Assembly: GCA_000181795.3 (NCBI GenBank)
Contig: CM012955.1
Coordinates: forward strand, 6,761,758-6,820,946
Length of the DNA stretch: 59,189 nt
DNA from: Trichinella spiralis
Taxonomy: Eukaryota > Nematoda > Enoplea > Trichinellida > Trichinellidae
Reading direction: 5' to 3'
Shown here piece by piece: positions 47,737 to 59,189 of this stretch (position 1 is its first letter; each line of letters opens with the position of its first letter). Position numbers and translations under genes: made by a program. The notes below the pieces were generated by a model, which saw only the letters and a program-made list of their open reading frames with translations, was not told the DNA's origin and made no database searches.

Positions 47737-47740
47737 GTTA

Positions 47741-48340
47741 CTTTGAAAAGTACATAAAATGTAATTGAAATTGTTTGTAAATTCTTTCAGCATCAATGTT
47801 CCAGTAACATATTAAAAATTTCAGCTTAATTCTTTTCTAATAGATAATTTATGCCAAAGATTAAATCAATTTGTCGTAGCTAGCTCTGCGAAAAATCTTA
47901 TTTGATCAGCCGCCTGTCAATGAGAAAAATAATTTTTGATTGAAATCTTAAATTAGTTTCTGTAACAAGCATAAAACAAATAAATGTGCAGAAGCCAGTC
48001 GCGTTAGTTTTTATTTTAAAATTTACTCATGTTGCAAGCAGTTAATAATTTATTAACAGTATAAACATGACAAAATTAAGTTAAGCGCTTCAGGCTGAAG
48101 AATTAAATTAATAAATCACAACGATAACAAACACTCGATATGTAAGATTAAAATTATGCCTTTTTGCATAACAAAACTGACTCATAGTTAACTTTCAAAT
48201 CAATAGTAAAATATTTACATTAGTAAACTTGAATATTTTAAAATCATACTGTACAGGCTGTTTAACAGTTTGCCACATATATATACATTTATTTGTTTAT
48301 TTGTGAACATTAATTTTTGTTATCTTTTATATACTCTCAG
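47741..48340. other. upstream region of LMBRD2-like gene
   Basis: AT-rich sequence between the retroelement fossil and LMBRD2. It ends in a splice acceptor (TATACTCTCAG) directly before the ATG, so it holds either a 5'UTR intron or an outron. Confidence 0.5.
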
Positions 48341-51300
48341 ATGAATGTAGCTCTGTTAGCAGTGCAACTATTATTCGTTTTTATAATAGTTGTACTGATT
48401 CTCCATCAGTATGGTGATTGGCAACGCCAGCATTTTCTTGTCTCATTTTCTACAGTCGTCGCCTGGTTTCTTGCTTTTGTCATTGTCTTCATGTTACCAT
48501 TAGACGTTGTATTGGTAAAAGCTTTTTTCCTTTAAAATATATTTTTGTTTTGTGCAACATTTGATGTAATACATTTTATGAAATTTCTAATATGGATAGC
48601 CCAGTGTGTAAGGTACTACATTGTTTAGAAATTTTGTAATAATGATATTATTCTTTATTAACATTAATGATATTTATTTATTATTTTAAAAATTAGTTTA
48701 AGCAGAGATACCGACCTGTGACTTGGTTGGTTATAAAAATTGAAAAAAGCGTGATCACTTTTGTACTTTTGCTGTAAGTAGCTAATATAATTTTGTTGCG
48801 ATTGAATTTTTGTAAAATGATAATATTGAGCGATATTTTTATTAAATTTCCATAATCTACCGCAAAGCAAACGCTTATGACAAGATTATGTTTGGCATCG
48901 AAATTGAATTTCAATTTGTTATTTTTTCAGACTTTCCATCGTCTTTGCGATAACAGAGAAATTATTGTGAACAACGACACCAATCGTTCATTTGTACCTG
49001 CAGATGACAACTGTCAGTCGTCTGATATTGATTTACCAGATAATGTTTTGCCAATATTATGGCGTTTTGTATACTGGACGTCTCAGTTATTAACATGGTA
49101 GCAGTTTGTTATTATTGTAAAAAAGTGTTTGCCTTTTACAAACTGTTATAATGTTTATAATGATTCCTGTTATGTTTTGTTTTAATTATTGTTTAAGGAG
49201 GAATTAATCATTTCATGTTTTATATTTTAGGATAATATTACCAATCATGCAGTCATATTCAAATGCTGGAGAATTTACCGCATTAGGGAAGCTTAAGCGT
49301 GCATTAATTAACAATGCTCTTTATTATGGCACATATTTGATCATTTTTGCGTTTTTGCTTCTATATGCAGTTTCCAAAGGGCACTATTTAAATGCGTAAG
49401 TTTTTTTTTATTTTATTTTTTGAACAAATAATTTTCAATAGGATTAGATTTAACTTGAAATGAAGTATGAAAGCATGATTTGCTTATTAGAACAGTTGTT
49501 TGAATTTACTTTGTTTTAGTGGAAACTTGAAGACAATTTGTATTGCCGCAAGCAATACTTGGGGATTGTTTTGGTTGGTACTTTTGCTTGGCTATGGTCT
49601 TGTTGAAGTACCTCGAAATACATGGCTGAACAGTAAGCCAGGATACACGTTGATGAAATTGTACTTCAAGTTGGGCAAGCTGATGGTGGAAAGGAATGAT
49701 GCAGAAGAAACGGTGAAAGAGCTTTGTCAGCAGGCTTACTTGTTGTCATTGCAAAATGAAAATTGTTCTGTTCGATACCCGATGCTAAAAGTTATTCTTG
49801 AAAAGGTATTCAAAAAAGCAATTTATTCAAACATCAGTTGTTGTGGAATATTTTACGAAATATTTTCATGAAATTATTATTGGTAAGATAATTGGTGTAT
49901 ATTTGAATTTTCATTTTTTTCCAGTTTCCTACCAGTATGGTGAGAGCAGTAGAAAAGAAAGCTCCTCAAACAATAGCACAGTCTGATAAGCAGTCTTCCG
50001 AAAAGATGTTGATTTTATTTCACAAGCAAGTTATCAAATCATTGCAAGATTATAATCGAACCAACGCACAATACGATGCAGCTATGGCCAACGCGATTTA
50101 TTTAGAAGACGTTGAAAAAAACCAACAAAGCCCGGATACTCAAGCTCTTATTGTCCAAAACCAAAATCCTTTGATTGGTGTAATTTGTCATCCGACGATT
50201 AGTACATTTTTTTGCATTTTTTCTTTTTCGTTGTTTAGTTGTTCACTTTTTAGGATGGTATTTCGATTGTCGTTTGAAACGCTACTTGCTGATTGTGTTG
50301 TCTGTATTTTGTTGCATCATGTCTGTTTTTATTGTTTGGTCTGAGATGACGTTTTCCAACGTCAATCCACCGTTATCTTTAGCCGCGCTTTTTGTCCACA
50401 TGGCTGCCGGTGATAAAAATTACATGTTCATTGAAGTGAGATTTTTATGGGAAAATATTATCTCAATAGTTGATAATTATTTTTCTATTTTTAGATGTTT
50501 TCTATCACAACCATAAGTTATATGTGCATATGCGCTTATTACACCGTTTTTCGTCTGAAAGTTTATCGATACTATCATTTGGATTCTCATCACCACACGG
50601 ATGAAAATAGCTTACTATTCAGCGCAATGTAATTTATTCCATCATCATCATCATATATTCAAATGTTAATTATAACTTTGCTTCAGCTTGCTTTGCCGAC
50701 TCACTCCACCGTTATGTTTGAATTTTTTGGGTATCATTCACATGGATATGCATGTTACGAAAGATTTGAATTTACAAACCGAAACAGCATATACTAAGGT
50801 TTGTTTTTTCTTTTTATCAAATGAATTGAATCTTTTATTTTGAAAAGAATATCAATGTAATTAATTTTATAATTTCTTTCCTTTCAGTTGATGGGTCACT
50901 TGGATGTGATTGAACCAATATCAAGTTGGTTTAACATCTATTTTCCAATGGCTATTATTTTGTTGTGCATTTTTACATTTTTTCGTTTGGGTTCACGTCT
51001 TTTGCATTTTCTTGGTTTTGAACAGTTCATTGTGGACGATGACATTACGGCAGATTTAGTTGTGAATGGCAAAGCGATGGTTCTTGCCGGTAAACAAATC
51101 TAATTTTCCAACGAATTAAATTAATAATTTAAACTACCGATTCTTCTTTGGCTTTTGTTCTCTTCGTTCAATGAATTGATGTTTTGCTTGAAATTTTGAA
51201 GAGCGCAATCAAAGGAAACGACAAGTGGATCGCCAGTCAAGAGATCAGTTTTGGAAATCCAAGCTTGGCAATCGCAGTTTATCAACGCAGCGATTTGATC

Positions 51301-51548
51301 GTAGTCGTGGTATGGTTTTTTTATTTTAATAATTTCGATGTATGCATTTCTCTTTTTCAAATTTAGCTTCAAATCGAATACACAATATTAATTCAAGTGG
51401 AATTTTTTCCAATGATCGGCAGTGCATCATAGAATTGGAGGAATTGCCTGAAAATACCATCGACGATGAGAGAAGCCGTTTTGATTTCAACATGGCAAAC
51501 TATGGTACACCACAACCTGCATCAACAAGAATTTTTGAAGATCTCTGA
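48341..51548 (+). CDS. LMBRD2: LMBR1-domain multipass membrane protein, LMBRD2 type
   Basis: Eleven exons (48341-48514, 48931-49097, 49231-49395, 49520-49805, 49925-50177, 50254-50435, 50495-50628, 50687-50798, 50888-51089, 51202-51309, 51367-51548) join in phase to 654 residues, near the about 690 of animal LMBRD2. Hallmarks are the N-terminal [10 protein letters not shown]...[14 protein letters not shown], then YWTSQLLTW...[28 protein letters not shown]...[13 protein letters not shown], and [20 protein letters not shown]. About nine membrane helices are visible. After [10 protein letters not shown] comes a charged cytosolic tail ([18 protein letters not shown]) ending IFEDL. LMBRD2 lies at plasma and endosomal membranes, and vertebrate work links it to receptor signalling. 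The start ATG directly follows an acceptor. No truncation was seen. Confidence 0.93.
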
Positions 51549-52801
51549 AATAATTTTTTTTTTCAATAATCTATTGAGTTTTACTGCGTGGTCGTGGTGC
51601 GAGTACTTTTCGACGTAGTGTTTCTTGCAACCTTGTTTACGCATGTTTTTGTCATTTAAAAAATAAAATTAATTGTTCATATTCATCAGTGAGCAGTGTG
51701 TGTGTGTGTGTTGTTTTGTTGTTTTTCACAATTAAATGTTGAAGTTTATTTGTTCTTCGACTTGTTTATTTTGTGGTGCATCATGTTTTTTAAATTGAAA
51801 TTCAATAAAGTTAGGAATGTCGTTTGAAATGGTTTAGTTGTTCAAAAAAATGATTTATTTTTTCTTCATGTTCGTTGATAATGCGTTCAAAGTGGTTGAT
51901 TGGTCAGTACTTTGAATTTTGATTAATACAACTTAAATACTTTAAATACAAAATAAAAGAATGCTTGAAAATATTACTGAATAATGAATACTTTGAAAGA
52001 GTGACTCATACGAACGACTAAGCATACATACTCATACGTTAGGTTGCAATGCAATCAATGAATTTATTGCTTAACATTTTTTATCAATCTTTTACACCTT
52101 AATTGATTGTTTAAATCGTATGCAATTTTAACCTCATTTGAATATATTATAAAACTTTATAAACATTTCACCAATATATGGGAAGGTGCATTCTGTAACA
52201 GATTACTGTAATATACATCTAATGTATAAGATTACATCTTTCGCGATTTGTAATGAAACGATAATTTTCAGCAGTTATTATTAAAGACATTTTAACTGTA
52301 TTTTTCAGTAGGAAAACTAAAAATATAGTGTTTTACAACAGCAAAAAATTATTGCAGAAAAGTATGATAAATACTGTAAAATAATGCTGTTCCCGACAGA
52401 ACAGCGAGGATACTGTAATATTTGAAGCGATATATCATAATACTGTATTGCCAGAGTGTTATTAGTAGCGCTGTGCGTGTGAGCGTGAAAAATAAAGCTT
52501 CTTCTCGCCCGTTGTTTGCGTCTCGTAATTTGTTCGGCACTCCCCAAGCTTGAGTCGCCTCTAGGTTCAAAATATACAGTTCACTATCGATTATCGGAAG
52601 AGTTCACGACCCGCGTTTGCAATGAACAAATGCAACTAAAATTATGCTATTATTTTTATATGTTTAATTTTTAATGTTTCATATGCTGTTCGTATAATTA
52701 TTTGATAGTTATTAATTATACGTGAACGTTTTTTGGTATACTGTATTTTGATATCTAGCATTTGTTTACGTTGTCGAGCTTCTATTACGTTGTTTGTCAC
52801 G
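51549..52801. other. intergenic between LMBRD2 and tetraspanin
   Basis: AATAAA occurs about 110 bases after the LMBRD2 stop and is a likely poly(A) signal. A less AT-rich stretch at about 52440-52620 (GCGCTGTGCGTGTGAGCGTG, then CTCGCCCG) may be the tetraspanin promoter. TACTGTAAT recurs several times at 52200-52440. No gene is supported. Confidence 0.45.
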
Positions 52802-54500
52802 ATGGGTTGTGGTCGATGTTCTTCAAAAATGGTTCTTGGTCTTGTTGGATTGAGTTTATGGGTAAATTAAGTAATTTATAATGTAAATTATATAGACAAC
52901 GGCTCTGTTAAGTATGCGTAGAGTTTTGCATTATGTTATTTGGTAAAAATGTTGTTTTTTTGAAATTATACTACGTGTTTGTTATGAAACGTCATATTCA
53001 AAGAATTTTTGCTTATTACTGCATAAATTAATGCTGGTTAATGTAAAATTCTATGACGTGCTGGGATATTTATGAATTAAGTGGTTTACCGTAATTGTTT
53101 TTCTTATTGACCGTATTTTTATGTATATTAATTTCTAATGCTTACGTTTTATAATTGAATTTCAACAGAATTGCTTTCCATTTTTTGTGTACTTTTATAT
53201 TCAACATATGTTTTTATGATTAATCGAATAATTTTTTAAGGTTGCAGCAATATCTTTGTTCTTCATCAGTGGATACGCTTTGGTTACCTATAAGCATTAT
53301 GACAGTTTTACAACTGCGCAATACGCACTTGCGCCGGCAATATTTTTATCCTTTATTGGAATTGTCTTCTTCCTCACCGGTCTGTTAGGCTGTTGCAGTG
53401 TGTGCAGTGATAACAAATGTTTAGTATTTTCTGTGAGTATTGTTTTTTTAATTTCAAATTAGTTTTAACGAATGGATGGTCCGTTTGTTTTTCTCGATTG
53501 ACGCATAGCATTTGCATTATACAAGCGAGACGTAATGTTTTATTTTGAAATTTGTCATCAATAGATTTGTGACTTTTATTACGTTTTCGTTTTTATTGTA
53601 GTATTTTGTGTAAACCAGTTTTATGGCAAATGTTGAGAAAGTTCCTTACAACATAATATCAAAAGAAATGAAAATCTTTTTTATTGATTCCTTCCTTTTA
53701 TTGATTGTTTAGTGCGTAATTGTTTCGAATAGTGCGTGTGGGGGAGGGGGGAGTGTAAATATTCAGTGTGAAGTCAAATAGGAAAGCGCAAAATTTTGTT
53801 TAATAAAAGAACGTAGTTATATTTTTTAAAAATAGTTTTTCACATCGCTGGCTTTGTTGATGATTATGCTGATCACGGCTGTGTCGTTGACTGTCACTTA
53901 CCGTTCTGATATTGATGCGATGATAGTCAACACAACTCAAGAAGCATTGAATCGTTATGGTGAAGACAAGGCAGCCGAAACTTCTCAAATCGATTTCTTG
54001 CAGAGTCAGGTATGTTATTTTTTAATGGCATTAAAAAAATAGAAAGAAAAAGAAATGAACACATGTAATTATTAAAATAAAAATTGCAAGTGTTGATTTT
54101 TTTGGCTTAAGATGCAATGTTGCGGATTTAACAATTATACTGATTGGAGAAAGACACCCTGGGGTATGAAGCCGGAAAACGAAGACAGAGTGCCGAAGTC
54201 GTGTTGCAAATTGGAAGCAAGTGACTGTGCCGGAAATATTAAGCTGCAACTTAAGTTGATAAATGAACAAGGTTGCTATGCAATTTGGCAAGAAATGCTG
54301 AAGTCGAACATCAAGCGTATTGCTATTGGTGGAGTAGTTTTTCTGTTGGCATTGGTGATCTTTTTACTTTATATATATATGATTTGTTCTTTTTCTCTTT
54401 TGATAACACTGCTATTTGAATTTAGATCCTTGGCATGGTTTGTTCTTGCGTTCTGTTGTGTTATAAAAGCAAAGCAGCGATGTATACGAGTTTGAGATGA
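52802..54500 (+). CDS. tetraspanin (247 aa)
   Basis: Five exons (52802-52861, 53241-53432, 53836-54009, 54112-54354, 54426-54500) join in phase. There are four membrane helices: one about residues 10-32, one about 50-72 (PAIFLSFIGIVFFLTGLLGCC), one about 85-108 (SLALLMIMLITAVSLTV), and the last spanning the exon 4-5 junction (GGVVFLLALILGMVCSCVL). The large extracellular loop has the diagnostic Cys-Cys-Gly at 145-147, a second Cys pair at 173-174 (PKSCC), and Cys181 and Cys197, giving three likely disulfides. Intracellular cysteines next to the helices (MGCGRC, GCCSVC) are probable palmitoylation sites. Tetraspanins organise receptors and integrins in membrane microdomains. The subfamily cannot be fixed by eye. 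It is convergent with the gene at 54861. Confidence 0.9.
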
Positions 54501-54860
54501 AGAATGAACATTTGGTTCCATTGAAAATGATTGATGATTAGTAGAGGATATATGCTAAATTTATTTCTATTTGGAAGAATAATTTATCTGGAAAGGAGGA
54601 TTCTTGATTTTTTCGTGAATAATTGATTTTCATCATTTGGTTGATTTTGTTTTTCTATTTGATTCTTAATAAAATGGTTAAAATTATTTATACTGTGAGT
54701 TACGTGGATATATTTGTATACTATGAAGTTAATTGAGAAGGATTTTATTTTCCAATTGTTAATGCAGTGAAAAAATGTATTGCAGGCGTATAAAATGTAT
54801 ATATATATATATATATATGTTTGCACGCGTTGTTTGTTGGTCAAATGAGGAGAATACATA

Positions 54861-55448
54861 TCAAACAAACGTTTCGGTGTAAATGTCGTTTTCAAATCCG
54901 ACATTCTCATAAGAGCACAAATGAAATGCTTTTTCAACATTCTGTCCGATGGAATAATTGTTGCTAACTGTAGCCACTGCTTGTTGCCGTTTTGAAAGGG
55001 AACTGTTTCTCCTGGTCTCGGTGGAAATATTGAAATGATTAATTTTCATTTTCCAGTGTTGCCAAAAATTGTATTTCGACCGTCGACTACAACTGCGCAT
55101 CCTGTGCAACTGATATACTGTTGGTCGTGCGACGGCTGGGGTCGATTTGCGCTTGTCTCGTTTTCTGAGCTGATTGTAATTGTAGTCGATACGGTTCTTT
55201 TTCGCGTACACTTGGGCAGCGCATATGGCGAAGACGATCATCAGAATTGTACCCCCAATCATGGCAGTCACATTCCACGTTGGCATCGGCTTGAGACTGT
55301 AGTCAACGTTGGTCCACAACACCACCGGCTCCACTTGGGCACAGTCCATCGCATCGTTCAGGCAACACTGTTGGCACCGGTGATTCGGACAACACTGGGT
55401 CTGCTTGTCGCAGTCGTAATTCGTTAAACAAGGATTCTGTTTTTCCAT
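54861..55448 (-). CDS. single-pass membrane protein with Cys-rich ectodomain (195 aa)
   Basis: One coding exon of 195 residues. An acceptor (TTGCTATTTCAG) lies 13 bases upstream of the ATG, so a 5'UTR intron or trans-splice site is likely. The strong donor AATACAG-GTATGTATG at about 56108 could end the matching upstream exon. Residues 7-36 hold ten cysteines (CLTNYDCDKQTQCC, then CQQCC), a compact disulfide-rich module reminiscent of WAP or colipase-like folds. Residues about 60-81 are a membrane helix. The cytosolic tail is basic (RKRDKRKS) and ends near YENVGF, a possible Tyr-based sorting or phosphorylation motif. No cleavable signal peptide is seen at this ATG. If splicing instead used the acceptor-like GGAAAAACAG just inside the frame, upstream exons could supply one. 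Family not recognised. Confidence 0.72.
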   Translation of the reverse strand: MEKQNPCLTNYDCDKQTQCCPNHRCQQCCLNDAMDCAQVEPVVLWTNVDYSLKPMPTWNVTAMIGGTILMIVFAICAAQVYAKKNRIDYNYNQLRKRDKRKSTPAVARPTVYQLHRMRSCSRRSKYNFWQHWKMKINHFNISTETRRNSSLSKRQQAVATVSNNYSIGQNVEKAFHLCSYENVGFENDIYTETFV

Positions 55449-56238
55449 TCAATTTATCCCTGAAATAGCAAAAAAGCAAATAAGAAATAAATTCCTCTCC
55501 AAAACTATTTTCATGCATACGAGCAACAACAACAACAACAAGGCTTCAACAACTATCCCATTCGTTTATCAAATTGATAAGCATTTGTACAAATTCTTCT
55601 TACATATTAATATTTACTGGCCAATCGAACTGACTAACCTATTCCAATTTTATTAATTTAATATTTATTGAAATATGCATTACAACAACAATTCTTATTC
55701 AATTTTATTATTATTATTATTATTGCTCTTGTTATTGTTGTCTTTGCCGTTTATCTAATGGATTATTTATTATTTGTATTAAATTTTTTGAACTTCAAAA
55801 TATATATATGAAACCATTTCGTTTTTATAATTTATAATTTAATTATCTTCAAAAAATTCAAACTCTACAAATCAATCGTAGAATAGCAAAACGTTTCCTA
55901 AATTGATCCAACAAAAGGCAGAGGGAGAGAGAGAGAGACAGAGACAGAGAATTTCCATTTCATAACTTGAATGAATGAAATCAATTATATCTCCAGCTTT
56001 TATTTCGTAATACTTTATTTTTAATTTTAAAATAAAACTAAAAATGAATTTATCATTCTACGAAGAAGAACACTTTTTACAACGAAACAAATCTGTCTCA
56101 TACATACCTGTATTGTTGGGTATGTTGAGCAAAGGTGAGATTGCGCCTTGAAAGAATGACAAAAAATTAAGCATTTTTGCAGTTGCTATTAAATGCACGC
56201 AGCATTTGCGTTTTTATTTTATCGTTCAAAAATGTCAA

Positions 56239-57345
56239 TCAATATATTTCATTGCCTACTAATTGATGTTTTTCAAAAAAAAGTTCTGATCGATAAATCT
56301 CGACTGTCCGAATCATCAAGATTCCACGCTTCCTGTCTTGCAGAGGGGGTGCAGACTGAATGCTTTTCAAAAGAGAAACAAAAAAGTAAGAATAAAAAAT
56401 TTTATGCTTTCAAATTATACACCGTTTCAAACGGAGGCAATTTTCACCTGAAGTATCCATTTCCCCGGTATAATTTTTTCTCCAAGTCGATTGGATCCAG
56501 GTGACACGCTTGCATTCACCATACCACTTCAATCGATGAGGAAAATTTGTGCAAAATATAAATTTCAAAAAAATAATAATTTATTTTTCCCATTTTATTA
56601 TTATTATTTACCTCATTTATTTCACTTTTATCCACGAAGCATTATCATCAATAAAAAGTAATTTCTTACCTCACCGAATTAACACAAACTATTTCATCTG
56701 CTTCAGGCAACTTTTCATTTTATTCCTCTCTTTTTGTCCTTTTCTTTCTTCATTAAAATCTAAATAATCGTTTTTAACAATCTTTTCCATTATTTTCAAG
56801 TCAATATCGGATCATAAATACCAACATTAATAATTGTTGTTGTTGTTCTTGTTGCTGTCATTCTTTGTTCAAGAAAAAACAAAGCATAAATGAACATTTA
56901 TTTTATCACGACTGAAATTTTATGCAACTTTAAATTCTTATTTCATCATTCAAATTCACATAATTCATTTTTCTGTTTCTTCTCGTAGCGTCAGTTGCAT
57001 AAACATCCCATTCGGATGATGAATCACAAACAAAAAAATCAGCTTTTTTTCAGTATATCTATCGTTAATCAATCACATAAACGAATAAATAAATAATTAA
57101 TTACCCACTTACTTGTTCAAAAATCAAAGCATGTAATATATGCAATATTATAAAATTGTATGAATTCCAAAGAATTGAAAAGAATTTTCACAAAATAGGA
57201 GCAAAATTGAAGCAACAATCGAATAAAATAATGATGATTAAAATTAATTTTCTGCAAAGTAGAATTCATTCAAATAAAAAGTATTCTCCAAAACTACCAT
57301 CTTGTATCTGATCGTCAAAACAGTGCTTTCAGTGGTGAAAGTCAT
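56239..57345 (-). CDS. candidate four-exon gene (about 94 aa)
   Basis: Minus-strand pieces 57345-57298, 56710-56670, 56526-56448 and 56355-56239 each have GT and AG at their borders. They join without phase conflict into about 94 codons ending at a TGA. They read MTFTTESTVLTIRYKM, LPEADEIVCVNSV, then MVNASVSPGSNRLGEKIIPG with KWILQ, then RTVEIYRSELFFEKHQL. The donors after exons 1-3 are fair to strong (GTAAGAA after exon 2). The acceptor of exon 2 lacks a pyrimidine tract. The first exon follows a good acceptor (TTTTGTTTCAG). No family is recognised. The last exons might instead splice on into the gene at 54861-55448. A 103-codon plus-strand frame here is the antisense shadow. Confidence 0.4.
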
Positions 57346-57355
57346 TTCAAAAATC

Positions 57356-57880
57356 CTGAAACAAAATAGGAGTATGTAAAACAAAAATTACGGTAAACAA
57401 AAATGATCACCTATTTATCATTTATTTATCATTAATTAATTTTTTCCATTTGGACAAGTCCTCTTCAACTTGAGATAGATAAATCATTGCAAAAATCGAT
57501 GTAGCAATTCTTTTTGCTTGGATTCACGTGTACACATTCCTACTTTTTGATATCTGTATTACTAAAAATGATTTGTCTTTTAAAAGGTAAATATCGGTAT
57601 TGTTCATCTAAAAAATAATGGCATATGGAAAAATCAGTTTTATGATGTAAATGACATGCAATGGAATTTATCGTAAATTGATCTACTTAGGATTATACAG
57701 CACTAAACGACTTTGATATACATTAGCGATTTATTTAATTATTAAGAATAATGGCAAAACTTTTCAGAAATCATAACCACAATGCGCAGTGTTGCATAAA
57801 ATAAAATATTTCATAAATTATAAAAAAATCATGTTTCAAAAATGCGCACATTTATGCAGAAATTAAAACATTCACCATCT
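57356..57880. other. intergenic, nothing seen
   Basis: AT-rich sequence between the candidate gene and the second arm of the inverted segmental repeat. No feature is supported. Confidence 0.5.
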
Positions 57881-59189
57881 AGCAAACCAGTGCTTTAAGC
57901 AAACAAGTGCATTTCAAATTATGCATAAAGCAGCTGAAGACTAATGACCTGTGAGCCATGTACAAATTGCAATATTCACCTGTTGCATCATGCACTTCGA
58001 AACAATCTCGTGTTGTTGCTAATGTTTGCTGCAGTGAGAAATTGAAACGCATTTACATATAATTTACGCCTATGTAGCATTTTCTGTTCATCATAGCACG
58101 GTTAATATATTTGAATTTTCTGCAATAAATATATTTGCATAGTCTCATTTCAGAACAGTGCCAAAGGAACAAGTACACGCTTATTACTGCTTTGAATCCA
58201 AAACCCATGTACAAAACGGTGAAAACAGCACAACAATCCCCTGACAACTGTATTTTAAACAAATGCGAACGTTTCATATTTGAAGTCACATCGCTAGAGT
58301 AATATAGAGAAAAGTATTCATAATTTTGGAATTTACTTTTTTCTCGTCACTTCAATAAACAACAAAAGACAATATTCAAATTTATAAAGCACCTTTCAAT
58401 CCCGTCTTTTAGAATGGTTTGTTAAATTGAGATGAATTTGAATTCAAATAACAGAAAAGTTAATTAAAAATTTTATGCCGTTATTACGTTTCATAATAAA
58501 ACAAATTAAATATGAAAAATATTAAAGAATGCTAATAATTCATAAATACATATATAATGAGTGAATTGAATAATTGAAAAAGAAAGTCATTTTGTTAATG
58601 AAATTTTCACTGTCTTATTGATGTCATTTTTAAATTTTTCTTGAAGATCAGTATATATGTGTTTTAATGTGACAACAGCGTTTAATTTGTAGAATTAAAC
58701 TTTCAATTGTTCATTTTTGTTCAGCCGAATATGTCGCTCAGATAAACTGCTTTTTGCTTGCTTGAATGTCTGATTCGATGGAAGCAGTGATCAAAACTAG
58801 CGATGATGCCGTCGTTTCAGAATGCGGATATTCGCTGTCCTGCTGCGTTGGTGGACTATCGAGAAGCATTTGGATTCTCTGGAGTCATGAACGACCAACT
58901 AAATTTGAAGGAAACTGACTTAAAGAGATGAAGCGGCTTGAATTGTGGCAACTCATTCTGATTTATTTAAAGCAATGGTTCGCAACTCCTGTGATGCACA
59001 ACCCCTCTAATGAAAGTTGTGCAGTTCATGCCCTCCCTCTAAAAAAGTATCTTGTCTGTCTATCTTGTATCTGTCTGACATTTCATGTCTGACATATCGA
59101 GAAATTTGCCCCTCCCCTATGAAATGTGCAGTCATCTCCTTCGAAAAGTATAGCGTATATATCTGTGTACGCAAGCAAATTTTGGCTCA
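57881..59189 (-). repeat. inverted segmental repeat, arm B (runs off the window)
   Basis: Reverse complement of 26981-28311. It holds copies of the open frame (58053-58289), of the coding-like fragment (about 58768-58930) and, from about 58976, the right part of the hAT element, which begins CAATGGTTCGCAAC. Homology continues to the last base of the window, so the true end lies outside. Confidence 0.93.

Noticed and set aside
56193-56504. 103-codon plus-strand frame
   Set aside because: Antisense to the better supported minus-strand exons; it has no recognisable content.
1-59189. CRISPR arrays, operons, bacterial or viral host features
   Set aside because: Spliced eukaryotic genes throughout; the repeats present are microsatellites, transposons and segmental copies.

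Overview
This is AT-rich animal nuclear DNA with spliced genes. Most introns are only about 50-80 bp and follow GT-AG. The genes recognised are endophilin A, an LMBR1-domain protein (LMBRD2 type), a tetraspanin, a Cdc20/Fizzy-type WD40 protein, tau-tubulin/casein-kinase-1-like kinases and a miR-9/miR-79 hairpin pair. The AT bias, short introns, TTBK-like kinases and a splice acceptor that abuts a start codon suggest a nematode, perhaps a Clade I worm of the Trichinella type. That placement is inference.

Layout. 1-4.3 kb: a small membrane-protein gene in decayed repeats. 4.3-19.5 kb: a 7.6 kb segment present twice in direct orientation, separated only by a 10-N gap. Each copy holds one two-exon kinase gene, a tiny spliced ORF and part of a mariner transposase relic. 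The layout looks more like two unmerged haplotype contigs than a true tandem duplication. 19.7-24.3 kb: a large inverted repeat (arms about 1.34 kb, spacer 1.9 kb). Each arm carries the same 137-residue single-pass membrane protein gene with TATA box, 5'UTR intron and palindromic CACCC-type motifs, so the two genes diverge from the centre. 24.3-28.4 kb: a tRNA-derived SINE, a Cys-rich small ORF, gene-like remnants interrupted by a hAT element, and a 1.3 kb segment that recurs inverted at the window end (57.9-59.2 kb). 29.9-32.2 kb: Cdc20-like gene (+). 34.4-34.8 kb: miR-9-like and miR-79-like hairpins (+). 38.6-43.3 kb: endophilin A (-) with a candidate 15-nt microexon. 44.6-47.7 kb: a broken, GC-rich Ty3/gypsy fossil (-) with a solo-LTR-like insertion in one LTR. 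48.3-51.5 kb: LMBRD2 (+). 52.8-54.5 kb: tetraspanin (+). 54.9-57.4 kb: one well-supported single-pass membrane protein (-) and one candidate spliced gene (-).

The genes do not form an operon or one pathway. Endophilin (vesicle endocytosis), LMBRD2, the tetraspanin and several small membrane proteins all act at membranes, but that may be chance. The observations most worth following are the head-to-head duplicated gene pair with conserved palindromic promoter motifs, the miR-9/79 cluster, the endophilin microexon, and the probable haplotype duplication across the gap. All splice models are hand-derived from GT-AG signals and reading phase. Unrecognised proteins are left unnamed.
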